Below, one piece after another: positions 1 to 7,994 of a stretch of 42,643 nt of DNA. The notes beneath the pieces were generated by a model. The model had not been told where the DNA came from, searched no databases, and worked only from the letters and a program-made list of their open reading frames with translations. Each line of letters starts with the position of its first letter. The stretch's first letter is position 1. The position numbers were made by a program, and so were the translations under genes. The stretch is from Prevotella sp. 885 (GTDB lineage Bacteria; Bacteroidota; Bacteroidia; Bacteroidales; Bacteroidaceae): NCBI RefSeq assembly GCF_002265625.1, contig NZ_NOVE01000026.1:1-42643 (forward strand), read 5' to 3'.

Positions 1-20
1 TTGTGTTTTTCTTTGTTTTT

Positions 21-146
21 TCCGATTATGGGCGCGTGCTGTGCACAAATAAAAGGCTTTACATTAGGTTGTCGAGAACTGGTTCTCGTAAGACCTAATG
101 TAAAGCCTTTTATTTAAATCCGATAGGATTTGCGCCCATAAACGGA
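21..146. repeat. Four-armed palindrome (cruciform / cloverleaf-like)
   Basis: The outer stem pairs 21-35 with 132-146: 14 base pairs and one A/A mismatch at 25/142. Inside it, with no unpaired base at the junction, sit three arms. Arm 1 is 36-46 (GTGC, loop TGT, GCAC). Arm 2 is 47-115: a perfect 23 bp stem (47-69 with 93-115) topped by CGAGAAC/GTTCTCG. Arm 3 is 116-131 (AAATCC, loop GATA, GGATTT). All arms were checked base by base. Part of arm 2 could act as a bidirectional terminator (AAAAGGC...GCCTTTT), but the full four-way geometry exceeds what a terminator needs. Function unknown. Confidence 0.8.
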
Positions 147-212
147 TTGTGGATAAAGGTTTTTGTCAAAGCCCTGCCTAATATGCAATCTCACCGCTAA
201 ACAGCAATTTAC

Positions 213-669
213 CCTATCAATTCAAAACATGTCCTTCATGTCTTCATGTCAAAAACACATGGCTTCTTGTCCGCCATGCAAATATCGTACAAAGAGTAAA
301 AACATGTTACAAAATAAAAATTGATTATAGAGTTCTGATTTGCTGTTTTCGGCTGTGTCAAGCCGTGCAAACAGCACCCATGCTTAACAATAAAGCCTCT
401 TTTACAGTCCGATAGTGCCGCTATCAGAGTGTAAAAGAGGCTTTATTGTATGACAACAGTGACTGTATCAGAGTGTAAAAGAGGCACTATTGCAGAGAAA
501 AACGACTCGTTTGCGAGTCTGATTTCATATCGCTTCGCTCGGAAAACAGTATAATACACTGTGTATAAGCATATTATCTCTAAACGCTCAAAACTCAAGA
601 ATTTCGCACCAAAGATTTTGTTGTGCGCTCAGCTCACAGTATTGAGCATCAGAAATGCAAATATTGTCA
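213..669 (+). repeat. Long intergenic repeat, copy 1
   Basis: This non-coding stretch matches the reverse complement of 27022-27459. Positions 269-348 match copy 2 with only 2 mismatches in 80 bases, and 585-629 is identical over 45 bases. In order it holds an edge CCTATCAATTCAAAA (213-227), a variable part with CATGTCTT-like repeats, the 80-base block, a stem-loop (342-375), a 22 bp-period array (388-497), a divergent stretch and the 45-base block with its stem-loop. The sequence ATGCAAATAT occurs in the same orientation near both ends (276-285 and 655-664). No credible ORF lies inside. It ends 24 bases from the stop codon of the AraC-type gene. Confidence 0.85.
388..497 (+). repeat. 22-bp periodic array (5 units), copy 1
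   Basis: Five consecutive 22-base units start at 388, 410, 432, 454 and 476. Units at 388 and 410 read CAATAAAGCCTCTTTTACA and CGATAGTGCCGCTATC at their cores. The unit at 432 is largely the reverse complement of the one at 388, so 388-406 pairs perfectly with 428-446. The unit core AATAGTGcCACTATT, seen intact in copy 2, is itself a dyad. Units abut without spacers, so this is not CRISPR. The period is close to two DNA helical turns, as in arrays of protein sites, but no binding protein is known. Confidence 0.75.
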
Positions 670-693
670 TACTAATCCTGCGTCAGCGCAGCC

Positions 694-1611
694 CTATTGA
701 CCTTCCTTCTTTATGCTTTGACGCTTTCTGAATTCCGTCGGCGAGACGCCGAGGTGTCCCTTCGTGAACTTTCCGAAGAAGGAGAGGTTGGGGAATTCCA
801 GCTTCTCCGATATCTCCTTTATCGACATGTTGGAGTATTTCAGATACCTCACGATGGCCTTCATCGTATAGTCGTGCACCCAATAGAGCGCCGTCTTCTG
901 GCTCACCGACTTGGAGATGAACGAGAGATACTTCGGCGTGATGCAGAGACGCTCGGCGTAAAACTTCACGCTGCGCATGCGTCCCTCATTCTTGCTCAGC
1001 TCATCAATGAACTTCTTGAAGATGAGGTTGGCCTGCTTGATGTTGCCGCCGCCGAACTCATACTGGATGTGTGGCGAGATAAGGGCGCAAAGCTCGTAGA
1101 AGGCACACTCGAAGATGCCGTGCATGATTTCCTTGTGGAAGAGTCCGTGCGGATTGTTAATCTTGTGCGAAATCATCGAGTAATATTTCGACATGAGCAC
1201 CTGACGCTCGGCGTCGAGATGTACGATGGGATTCTGTGCCACGTAGCTGAAGATGTCGAGCGCGTCGCTTGTGAGGCTTATCTTTCGCTGCGATGCGCTG
1301 TAAGACAAGCCGATGATGTGCGACTCGAAGTCGGGGGATATGAGGTAGTTGCTCAGATACGAGTTGGGAAGGCAGATGATGACATCTCCGGCATTAGCCA
1401 TGTAGGTCTTTTCGTTGATGTCGCACTGCATGCGTCCCTTCGTACAGAACACCATGAGGATCATATCCAGCTTTATGTTCTCGTTGATAGGCTTCACTCC
1501 CAACTTGTCGATGACGATGATATCGCCGTCAGAATAGTCGGCCACACCGCTGTCAGCGATAAGATTGAAGTCTACCTTTCGTTCTTTCTTATCTTTATTC
1601 ACTGTATCCAT
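694..1611 (-). CDS. AraC-family transcriptional regulator
   Basis: A cytoplasmic DNA-binding regulator of 305 residues. The N-terminal part (about 25-165) has the pattern of an AraC-type cupin/effector domain. The C-terminal ~100 residues form the AraC double helix-turn-helix: the first helix pair around YAERLCITPKYLS, the second around SIKEISEKLEFPNLSFFGKF, ending in the typical GVSPTEFRKR. The start at 1611 fits a TAnnTTTG -7 element on the minus strand at 1699-1706, giving a leader of about 85 bases. It is divergent from clpS and has no adjacent metabolic operon, so its regulon cannot be read from context. Family assignment is firm; ligand and targets are unknown. Confidence 0.9.
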   Translation of the reverse strand: MDTVNKDKKERKVDFNLIADSGVADYSDGDIIVIDKLGVKPINENIKLDMILMVFCTKGRMQCDINEKTYMANAGDVIICLPNSYLSNYLISPDFESHIIGLSYSASQRKISLTSDALDIFSYVAQNPIVHLDAERQVLMSKYYSMISHKINNPHGLFHKEIMHGIFECAFYELCALISPHIQYEFGGGNIKQANLIFKKFIDELSKNEGRMRSVKFYAERLCITPKYLSFISKSVSQKTALYWVHDYTMKAIVRYLKYSNMSIKEISEKLEFPNLSFFGKFTKGHLGVSPTEFRKRQSIKKEGQ

Positions 1612-1698
1612 ATTCTTTTATCCTTCTTATGCGTGTTAATTATCTTTTATGCTTTAGAGTTAGTCTGATGAATTTGTTGTGTTTCAAGTATTCTTTTG

Positions 1699-1706
1699 CA
1701 AAGATA
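1699..1706 (-). promoter_or_regulatory. -7 element of the AraC-type gene
   Basis: The minus strand reads TATCTTTG, a full match to the Bacteroidota TAnnTTTG element. No clear -33 TTTG is visible upstream of it. The rest of the 1612-1875 gap is AT-rich and shows nothing else I can assign. Confidence 0.55.
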
Positions 1707-1851
1707 GTCATTATTTCCTATATCTATATTATCAGTTCTTCCTTTTTTATAACATATTATTCGTTTTTCATCTCTTTTTAATGACAAAATAGTATAAAAG
1801 GCTAATTCTTGGGTTGCAAATATGACAAGCGTAAAAAAGCGCGGTATTTAT

Positions 1852-1883
1852 ATTGCTTTTGTCGTCTACTTTACGTATCTTTG
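1852..1883 (+). promoter_or_regulatory. Promoter of clpS-clpA-aat
   Basis: A -7 element TATCTTTG lies at 1876-1883 with a TTG at 1853-1855, 20 bases upstream. The ATG of clpS is at 1891, only 7 bases after the -7 element, so the transcript should have almost no leader. The promoter also rules out the upstream in-frame ATG at 1822. Confidence 0.65.
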
Positions 1884-1890
1884 CATAACT

Positions 1891-2193
1891 ATGGCAAATG
1901 AACAGACTTCCGTTCGCGACCGTGTTCGCTCCGACCTTAAGGAGCCGCGTCGCTATAAGGTTATTATTTTCAACGACGACTTCACTACGATGGACTTCGT
2001 GGTGAAGGTCTTGACGTCCGTATTCTTCAAGAGCCAGCCCGAGGCTGAGGCTCTCATGCTGGATGTCCACCGCAAGGGCAGCGCCGTAGTGGGCGTATAC
2101 AGCTACGACGTGGCACGCTCGAAGGTAAGGAAAGCCACGACTATGGCGCGTGACGAGGGATTCCCGCTGCGCCTCGAATGTAAACCACTTTAA
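1891..2193 (+). CDS. clpS: ATP-dependent Clp protease adaptor ClpS
   Basis: ClpS binds proteins with N-terminal Leu, Phe, Trp or Tyr and hands them to ClpA. The 100-residue product has the family core: YKVIIFNDDFTTMDFVVKVL (the NDD motif and hydrophobic pocket helix), then a helix with AxxLMLDVHRKG and a final strand carrying the YxxDVAxxK motif. An in-frame ATG at 1822 would add 23 residues, but the promoter -7 element lies inside that extension, so 1891 is chosen. It is 15 bases upstream of clpA and is followed by aat, so adaptor, unfoldase and N-degron transferase are probably co-transcribed. The expected mRNA leader is only a few bases, which is unusual. Confidence 0.95.
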   Translation: MANEQTSVRDRVRSDLKEPRRYKVIIFNDDFTTMDFVVKVLTSVFFKSQPEAEALMLDVHRKGSAVVGVYSYDVARSKVRKATTMARDEGFPLRLECKPL

Positions 2194-2208
2194 GCACACA
2201 AAAGACAC

Positions 2209-4452
2209 ATGACCAACAGTAACGATACATCAAAAGCTTTTCAGTACGCCATTTCGCTTTGCGACAAGTGGCGACATGAGTTTGTCACGCCTGAGCATGT
2301 GCTTTACGCCATCGCCGAGCAAGAACCTTTCGTGGAGGCTGCCTCCACTGCCGAGCTGGACGCACGGGCCATTCAGGAGAAGCTGCGCCCTGAGCTGACG
2401 AAGATGGAGCAGGTGCCTGAGGGTGTCTCTTACACCATAGAAGGTTCGGAGCAGTTCAGCGAGATGATGGCGCATGCCGTGAAGCAGGCGCAGTTCGCGG
2501 AAAGCGACGAACTGGACATCCCGCATATCATCTCAGCCATGATGGAGCTGAAGGAGTCGTTGGCGGCTTACTGCCTGCACCTCGCTGTAGGCGACGACCA
2601 GCCGGGATTTATGTCGTTCCTCGTCAGCTGCTACGAGATGTCGCGCATGAGCTTCATGGACATGTCGGAGGACGGCGATGAAGAAGGCGACCACATGCAG
2701 CCCAAGCAATGGCGCAGCCTCGTGACCTGCCTCAACGACACGTACGCTTCGCACAATCCGCTCATCGGACGAGAGGACGAGCTGGAGCGCACCATTCGCG
2801 TGCTCTGCCGCAAGGACAAGAACAATCCGCTGCACGTCGGCGAACCGGGCGTGGGCAAGACAGCCCTTGTCTACGGACTGACGGCGATGATTGAGCGTGG
2901 CGAGGTGCCAGAACGTCTGAAGGGGGCGCATGTCTATATGATGGACATGGCCACGATGGTGGCTGGCGCACAGTTTCGAGGCGACTTCGAGAAGCGCATG
3001 AAGATGGTGATGGAGGGATTGGCAGCCGAGGGCAACGCCATCCTCTACATCGACGAGATACATAACCTTGTAGGAGCAGGACGTTCGGGTGGCGACTCTT
3101 CACTGGACGGTGCCAACATCCTCAAGCCTTACTTAGAGAACGGCGTGATAAGGTTTATCGGATCGACGACGTACGACGAATTTAACCGTTATGTGGCTCG
3201 TCAGAAATCGCTGGTACGCCGTTTCCAGCAGATAGACATTGCAGAGCCGTCCATTGACGATGCCATCCGCATCGTAAGCGGACTGTTGCCGGGATATGAG
3301 AAATTCCATGGCGTGAAGTATGCCAAGGGTGCGGCGGAGTATGCCGTGCGCTATACGTCGCGCTATATGAAGGACCGCTTCCTGCCTGACAAGGCTGTGG
3401 ACCTGCTGGACGAGGCTGGAGCTTACCGCGAGACCCATCCGCTTACCACGCAGAAAAGGCAGAGCGTAGACCGAAAACTGCTGAGCGAAGTGCTGGCGAA
3501 GCTTTGCAAGATTGACGCGGACGTGCTGAAGGAGGGTCGCGACGACCGACTCATGACTCTCGCCGACGACATGAAGCGTCAGATATACGGTCAGGACACC
3601 GCCGTGGACAAGGTGGTGGAGGCTGTGCAGATGGCAAAGGCAGGTCTTGCCGAGGAGCAGAAGCCCATGGCAAGCCTTCTCTTCGTCGGTCCTACGGGTG
3701 TGGGAAAGACGGAGGTGGCAAGGGTTCTCGCCAACCAGCTCGGCGTGCGCCTTGTACGCTTCGACATGAGTGAGTACGCGGAGAAGCATGCCGTGGCTAA
3801 GCTTATCGGTTCGCCTGCGGGATATGTGGGCTACGAGGACGGAGGTCTGCTGACCGATGCCATCAGGAAGACGCCCAACTGCGTGCTGCTCTTCGACGAG
3901 ATAGAGAAAGCGCATCCCGACATCTATAATATCTTCCTCCAGGTGATGGACTATGCTTCGCTGACCGACAACCGCGGACAGCGTGCCGATTTCCAGGAGG
4001 TTATCATCATCATGACGTCCAACGCCGGAGCGCAATACGCATCAAGGGCTAACATCGGATTCGGCGGAACGGTGTCGAGAGGTGAGGCGATGCTGACGCA
4101 GGTGAAGAAGACCTTCAAGCCGGAGTTTCTCAATCGCCTTACGGACACCATCGTCTTCCACGACATGGACCGCCACATGGCAGAGCTGATACTTGACAAG
4201 TCGCTGCGTCGTTTGGCTGACAAGCTTGCCGCAAAGAAGGTGGAGCTGACGGTATCGGACGAGGCACGTGAGCTGTTGCTGAAGAAAGGATTCACGGCGG
4301 AGTACGGAGCACGAGAGCTGGACCGCGTGGTAAGCAACATGCTGAAGCCCCTCCTGATGCGCGAGATTCTCTTCGGATGGTTGCGCGGCGGCGGAAAGGC
4401 TGAGGCTGTGGTGACGGAAGGAAAAATAGAGTTAAGGAAAGTGGAGAAATAA
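2209..4452 (+). CDS. clpA: ATP-dependent Clp protease ATP-binding subunit ClpA
   Basis: A 747-residue AAA+ unfoldase that feeds substrates into ClpP. It has an N-terminal Clp_N repeat domain (about 1-150), a first AAA module with Walker A GEPGVGKT at 211-218 and Walker B with IDEIHNL, and a second AAA module with Walker A GPTGVGKT at 494-501 and Walker B LLFDEIEKAH. An IGF loop (616-618) that docks on ClpP is present, then the D2-small domain. There is no long ClpB-type coiled-coil middle domain, so this is ClpA rather than ClpB or ClpC. It follows clpS by 15 bases and precedes aat by 10. ClpP is not in the window. Confidence 0.96.
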   Translation: MTNSNDTSKAFQYAISLCDKWRHEFVTPEHVLYAIAEQEPFVEAASTAELDARAIQEKLRPELTKMEQVPEGVSYTIEGSEQFSEMMAHAVKQAQFAESDELDIPHIISAMMELKESLAAYCLHLAVGDDQPGFMSFLVSCYEMSRMSFMDMSEDGDEEGDHMQPKQWRSLVTCLNDTYASHNPLIGREDELERTIRVLCRKDKNNPLHVGEPGVGKTALVYGLTAMIERGEVPERLKGAHVYMMDMATMVAGAQFRGDFEKRMKMVMEGLAAEGNAILYIDEIHNLVGAGRSGGDSSLDGANILKPYLENGVIRFIGSTTYDEFNRYVARQKSLVRRFQQIDIAEPSIDDAIRIVSGLLPGYEKFHGVKYAKGAAEYAVRYTSRYMKDRFLPDKAVDLLDEAGAYRETHPLTTQKRQSVDRKLLSEVLAKLCKIDADVLKEGRDDRLMTLADDMKRQIYGQDTAVDKVVEAVQMAKAGLAEEQKPMASLLFVGPTGVGKTEVARVLANQLGVRLVRFDMSEYAEKHAVAKLIGSPAGYVGYEDGGLLTDAIRKTPNCVLLFDEIEKAHPDIYNIFLQVMDYASLTDNRGQRADFQEVIIIMTSNAGAQYASRANIGFGGTVSRGEAMLTQVKKTFKPEFLNRLTDTIVFHDMDRHMAELILDKSLRRLADKLAAKKVELTVSDEARELLLKKGFTAEYGARELDRVVSNMLKPLLMREILFGWLRGGGKAEAVVTEGKIELRKVEK

Positions 4453-4462
4453 AAAGACAAAT

Positions 4463-5113
4463 ATGATATATAGAATAGGTAAGGAACTGCTGTTCCCTAT
4501 GCCGGTGAACGTTGAGCCGGACGGACTGTTATGTGTGGGTGGCGACCTGAGTGTCGACCGCCTGCTCCTCGCTTACTCCAACGGCATCTTCCCTTGGTTT
4601 TCGTTCCGCGACTGCGACGAGCCGCTGTGGTATTGTCCGCAGCAACGCTTCGTGATATTCCCTGACGAGATTCACGTGTCGCACTCTATGCGTACGCTGA
4701 TGAACAAGGGAACGTATGATGTCTCCATCGGTGAGTGTTTCGACGGCGTCATCCAAGGTTGCTCGGAGGCGCAGGGTCGTGACAAGAAAGAGGGAGCATG
4801 GCTCGGCACGGAGATGATGGAGGCTTACAAGGAACTTCACCGTCAGAATCTCGCACAAAGTGTGGAGGTGTGGCAGGGCGACCGCCTCGTCGGAGGACTC
4901 TACGGCGTCACCATCGGACGCTGCTTTATCGGCGAGAGCATGTTCTCGCTGGTGCCCAACGCCAGCAAGCTCGCCCTAATCTTCCTCGCCGACTTCATGC
5001 GTGAACACGGCGGAAAGATGATAGACTGCCAGCTGGAGACCCCTCATCTGAAGTCGATGGGAGGAAAGTTTATCAGTTACGAAGAGTATATGAAGATACT
5101 AAAATCGGAATAA
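4463..5113 (+). CDS. aat: Leucyl/phenylalanyl-tRNA-protein transferase
   Basis: Aat transfers Leu or Phe from aminoacyl-tRNA to proteins with N-terminal Arg or Lys, creating a primary N-degron. The 216-residue length fits. Family motifs visible are GGDLSVDRLLLAYSNGIFPW near the N terminus, PLWYCPQQRFVIFP, EAQGRDKKEGAWLGTEMMEAY, GGLYGVTIGRCFIGESMFS, and the C-terminal DCQLETPHLKSMGG. It starts 10 bases after the clpA stop. With clpS and clpA upstream this completes the production, recognition and unfolding steps of the bacterial N-degron route in one transcription unit. Confidence 0.96.
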   Translation: MIYRIGKELLFPMPVNVEPDGLLCVGGDLSVDRLLLAYSNGIFPWFSFRDCDEPLWYCPQQRFVIFPDEIHVSHSMRTLMNKGTYDVSIGECFDGVIQGCSEAQGRDKKEGAWLGTEMMEAYKELHRQNLAQSVEVWQGDRLVGGLYGVTIGRCFIGESMFSLVPNASKLALIFLADFMREHGGKMIDCQLETPHLKSMGGKFISYEEYMKILKSE

Positions 5114-5137
5114 AGTTTAAGAATTTTTTATTTGTTA

Positions 5138-5168
5138 TTGCTTGTGTTTAAGAATTTCACTAAATTTG
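5138..5168 (+). promoter_or_regulatory. Promoter of the secreted-protein pair at 5232-6872
   Basis: A TAAATTTG -7 element at 5161-5168 has TTG at 5138-5140, 20 bases upstream. It lies between aat and the next gene and gives a leader of about 60 bases. Confidence 0.55.
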
Positions 5169-5231
5169 CGCAAGTGTAATAAACACTAAAAATGAAAGAT
5201 AAACAACATTAACATTATCAACAAAGAAAAC

Positions 5232-6293
5232 ATGAATAAAAACAAAGTTCTAAAACAAAGATTATTTGCAAAACTAATCATGTTGTTGCTGTTCTGCTGC
5301 ATACAGACATCTTTTGCAGCAGAAGCAGTGAACGTTATGTCATCTAAGCCAAAGAAATCGTCAACGAATGCTGCTGCTAACATGATAAACGTGAAAGCTG
5401 TAGATGCCGTACATTACGGAAAGAAAAACATAAGGGTATGTTTCCTTATGACAAACAGCGGCAATAAAACTGTACTTGCCAGGATAACAAGTGCTGCAGC
5501 TCGATTTTCAGGCAATGAAGACACGCGAACGACCGAGACTATCCATATGAGTGGTAACGGTTTGTTCTTTGGAGGAGATCATATAGACCAGCGCATCCCG
5601 GCAGGAGCTTCGGTAAAGGGTTATGCTTATTTTGACAACCTTGAGGATACTGTCAGCGTGATGGACGCGGCAGTCCTAAATGCTTATTACGCATTGTCAA
5701 ACGATGGCGGTTATTCGTTCCAGTTTGACCCAATAAATGAGAAAACCGAAAGTAAGGCTTTCTATGGCTGTGCAGTACGTCCGCTTCCAAAATCAAACAA
5801 AGAAAGATGTGTATGCACATACCCGGATTTTGAACTCAACGTGAAAAGTCTGTATCGTTATGGAACAAAGGTTGTACTTACCTTCAGCCTTAAGAATGGG
5901 AAAATGCCTACTTATTTCAGCTTTGACGACTGGAAAGCATACGATGAAGAGGGCACGGTGTATAAAGCTCCGACATTGGGTCTCAACATGAATTTCGGCA
6001 CTGTAAAAAAATACAACAGCAAGATGTATTCCACGAGCACAGTAAAGATGCAGACAGACGCGGAACAAGAATTTCAACTGACTATAGATGATTTCTCTAC
6101 AAGTTCGAAAACAATACAGATGATACGTCTTCCGCTGAATGTAAGGAATTTCAAACAGGGACTCTTCGGTCATTCTACGGATACGGAAATTATATTTCGC
6201 AATCTTGACGTGAAGCCTGCACCTGCTGCCTCTGCAACAAAGTCTAAGACATCAACGAAACCACGCACACGCACAGCTGCAAGAAGGAGATAA
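5232..6293 (+). CDS. Secreted protein with two DUF4352-like beta domains
   Basis: I do not recognise a named family. The 353-residue product has a signal peptide (KLIMLLLFCCIQTSFA, cleavage near residue 30). Two segments share a pattern of valine-rich strand, YG, strand and Asn: the first around VHYGKKNIRVCFLMTNSGNK (residues ~60-80) and the second around LYRYGTKVVLTFSLKNG (~205-222). The same pattern recurs in the next gene. This resembles the DUF4352/Telokin-like beta-sandwich found in many Bacteroidota envelope proteins. The tail (about 330-353) is rich in Lys, Thr, Arg and Ala and probably disordered. No lipobox is present, so it is likely periplasmic. Only 36 bases separate it from the next gene. 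Confidence 0.8.
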   Translation: MNKNKVLKQRLFAKLIMLLLFCCIQTSFAAEAVNVMSSKPKKSSTNAAANMINVKAVDAVHYGKKNIRVCFLMTNSGNKTVLARITSAAARFSGNEDTRTTETIHMSGNGLFFGGDHIDQRIPAGASVKGYAYFDNLEDTVSVMDAAVLNAYYALSNDGGYSFQFDPINEKTESKAFYGCAVRPLPKSNKERCVCTYPDFELNVKSLYRYGTKVVLTFSLKNGKMPTYFSFDDWKAYDEEGTVYKAPTLGLNMNFGTVKKYNSKMYSTSTVKMQTDAEQEFQLTIDDFSTSSKTIQMIRLPLNVRNFKQGLFGHSTDTEIIFRNLDVKPAPAASATKSKTSTKPRTRTAARRR

Positions 6294-6329
6294 ACACACA
6301 CTGCAAAGAAACATAAAAGACGAAATAAG

Positions 6330-6872
6330 ATGAAAAAGAAAATATTACTGTTGCTTCTGACACTTCTTGTTGGCATCTGCCAGTCATTTGCCGACACAAA
6401 TTATGAACTCGTAAAATGTGAACGCTACGGCACAGACGTTGTGATTATATATAATATTGTAAATACAAATTCATCTGACGTAACTGCATTCAAGAGACCA
6501 AACATTTTGTATTCCATAGCTGGTAAAGGTATCGTCGTACTTGATGCCGATGGCAACCAGTACAAGACTTCAGACTTTACCTGCGGACAGTTGAGAGAGA
6601 CAGATTTCGACGGAGACATATTTGTAGGCGGAAGCAAAAACGCCAGTGTTCCTGTGGGCAATAACGAAATCAGTACTGACGGAATTACCATACCAGGAGA
6701 GATGCAACTCAGCATGAGAGTTGTCGTACGCAATGTGCCGAGAGACCTTGACAGATTTTCGTTCATAGAACTCTACGGCACCACTTCTTGGGGGACACAA
6801 GAAGGAGGTTTCTCTCTGGTCTACAATCAGGAAGAAGATGGTGATAAGTTAAAGATAGAAACGGTAAAATAA
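6330..6872 (+). CDS. Secreted single-domain DUF4352-like protein
   Basis: A 180-residue protein with a signal peptide (KKKILLLLLTLLVGICQSFA). The mature part begins with the motif ELVKCERYGTDVVIIYNIVN, which mirrors both domains of the upstream protein. The gene reads as a one-domain paralogue in the same operon. An ATG 36 bases after the preceding stop is the only sensible start, since the signal peptide follows it at once. A strong hairpin with T-run follows. The function is not known; the fold suggestion is inference from strand pattern only. Confidence 0.8.
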   Translation: MKKKILLLLLTLLVGICQSFADTNYELVKCERYGTDVVIIYNIVNTNSSDVTAFKRPNILYSIAGKGIVVLDADGNQYKTSDFTCGQLRETDFDGDIFVGGSKNASVPVGNNEISTDGITIPGEMQLSMRVVVRNVPRDLDRFSFIELYGTTSWGTQEGGFSLVYNQEEDGDKLKIETVK

Positions 6873-6879
6873 TAAAACA

Positions 6880-6930
6880 AGAACAGCCAGTTATTGTCTT
6901 TTGCAGACATTAACTGGCTGTTCTCTTTTA
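6880..6930. terminator. Bidirectional terminator between the secreted-protein gene and recA
   Basis: AGAACAGCCAGTTA (6880-6893) pairs with TAACTGGCTGTTCT (6911-6924). The plus strand continues with TTTT, and the minus strand has a shorter T stretch. It sits between two convergent genes and can serve both. Confidence 0.8.
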
Positions 6931-6940
6931 TTTGTGTTTG

Positions 6941-7966
6941 TTATCCCTCGCGCTTATCAGCGATGGCTTGCTTGATAAGTCCTTCGAGTTCTTCCATGAG
7001 TTCGGGATTGTCCTTGAGGAGCGACTTTGTTGCGTCGCGACCCTGCGCCAGCTTCGAGCCGTTGTAAGAATACCATGAGCCTGACTTCTGGATGATGCCA
7101 TACTCCACGCCGAGGTCTACTATCTCGCCAACCTTTGAGATGCCTTCGCCGAAGGTAATCTCGAACTCTGTCTTGCGGAACGGAGGAGCCACCTTGTTCT
7201 TGATGACCTTCACGCGAACCTGATTGCCGATAATCTGGTCGCCGTCCTTGATGCCCGTCACTTTGCGGATGTCCAGACGTACTGAAGCATAGAACTTCAG
7301 GGCGTTACCACCCGTTGTTGTCTCAGGATTGCCGAACATCACGCCAATCTTCTCACGCAACTGGTTGATGAAGATACATGTGGTGTTGGTCTTCGAGATG
7401 GTGCTGGTGAGCTTGCGGAGCGCCTGCGACATCAGACGAGCCTGCAGACCCACCTTGTTGTCACCCATGTCGCCCTCAATCTCCGCCTTCGGAGTAAGAG
7501 CCGCAACGGAGTCGATGACGATGATGTCGATGGCTGACGAGCGGATCAGCTGGTCAGCAATCTCGAGCGCCTGCTCACCGTTGTCGGGCTGTGATATCCA
7601 AAGATTGTCAACGTCCACGCCGAGCTTGGCGGCATAGAAGCGGTCGAAGGCATGCTCAGCGTCGATGAAGGCAGCGATGCCGCCGTTCTTCTGTGCCTCT
7701 GCGATGGCATGGATGGCGAGCGTGGTCTTACCGGACGACTCCGGACCATAGATTTCTATGATACGTCCCTTCGGGTAGCCGCCAACGCCGAGAGCGGCGT
7801 CCAGACCGATACTGCCGGTCGGGATCACTTCGACATTATCCACCTGCTCGTCGCCGAGCTTCATGATGGCTCCCTTGCCGAAGTCTTTTTCTATCTTTGA
7901 CATTGTTGCCTGGAGAGCTTTCAGCTTGCCCTCCAAAGCAGCATTCTGTTCTTCTGTCTTTGCCAT
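6941..7966 (-). CDS. recA: Recombinase A
   Basis: RecA forms the ATP-dependent filament for homologous recombination and the SOS response. The product has 341 residues with Walker A GPESSGKT at 74-81, the conserved [18 protein letters not shown] segment, Walker [11 protein letters not shown], the L2 loop [20 protein letters not shown] and the C-terminal domain. The start MAKTEEQ fits. It is the last gene of a minus-strand unit, 28 bases after the carboxynorspermidine dehydrogenase-like gene. The promoter seems to be the one at 9941-9971, shared by three genes. No SOS box is claimed. Confidence 0.98.
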   Translation of the reverse strand: MAKTEEQNAALEGKLKALQATMSKIEKDFGKGAIMKLGDEQVDNVEVIPTGSIGLDAALGVGGYPKGRIIEIYGPESSGKTTLAIHAIAEAQKNGGIAAFIDAEHAFDRFYAAKLGVDVDNLWISQPDNGEQALEIADQLIRSSAIDIIVIDSVAALTPKAEIEGDMGDNKVGLQARLMSQALRKLTSTISKTNTTCIFINQLREKIGVMFGNPETTTGGNALKFYASVRLDIRKVTGIKDGDQIIGNQVRVKVIKNKVAPPFRKTEFEITFGEGISKVGEIVDLGVEYGIIQKSGSWYSYNGSKLAQGRDATKSLLKDNPELMEELEGLIKQAIADKREG

Positions 7967-7994
7967 AAAAGAATTTTGAGTTTTGAATTCCTAA

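Noticed and set aside
697..1668. Long plus-strand frame opposite the AraC-type gene
   Set aside because: Its protein has no recognisable pattern, while the minus strand encodes a clear AraC HTH domain.
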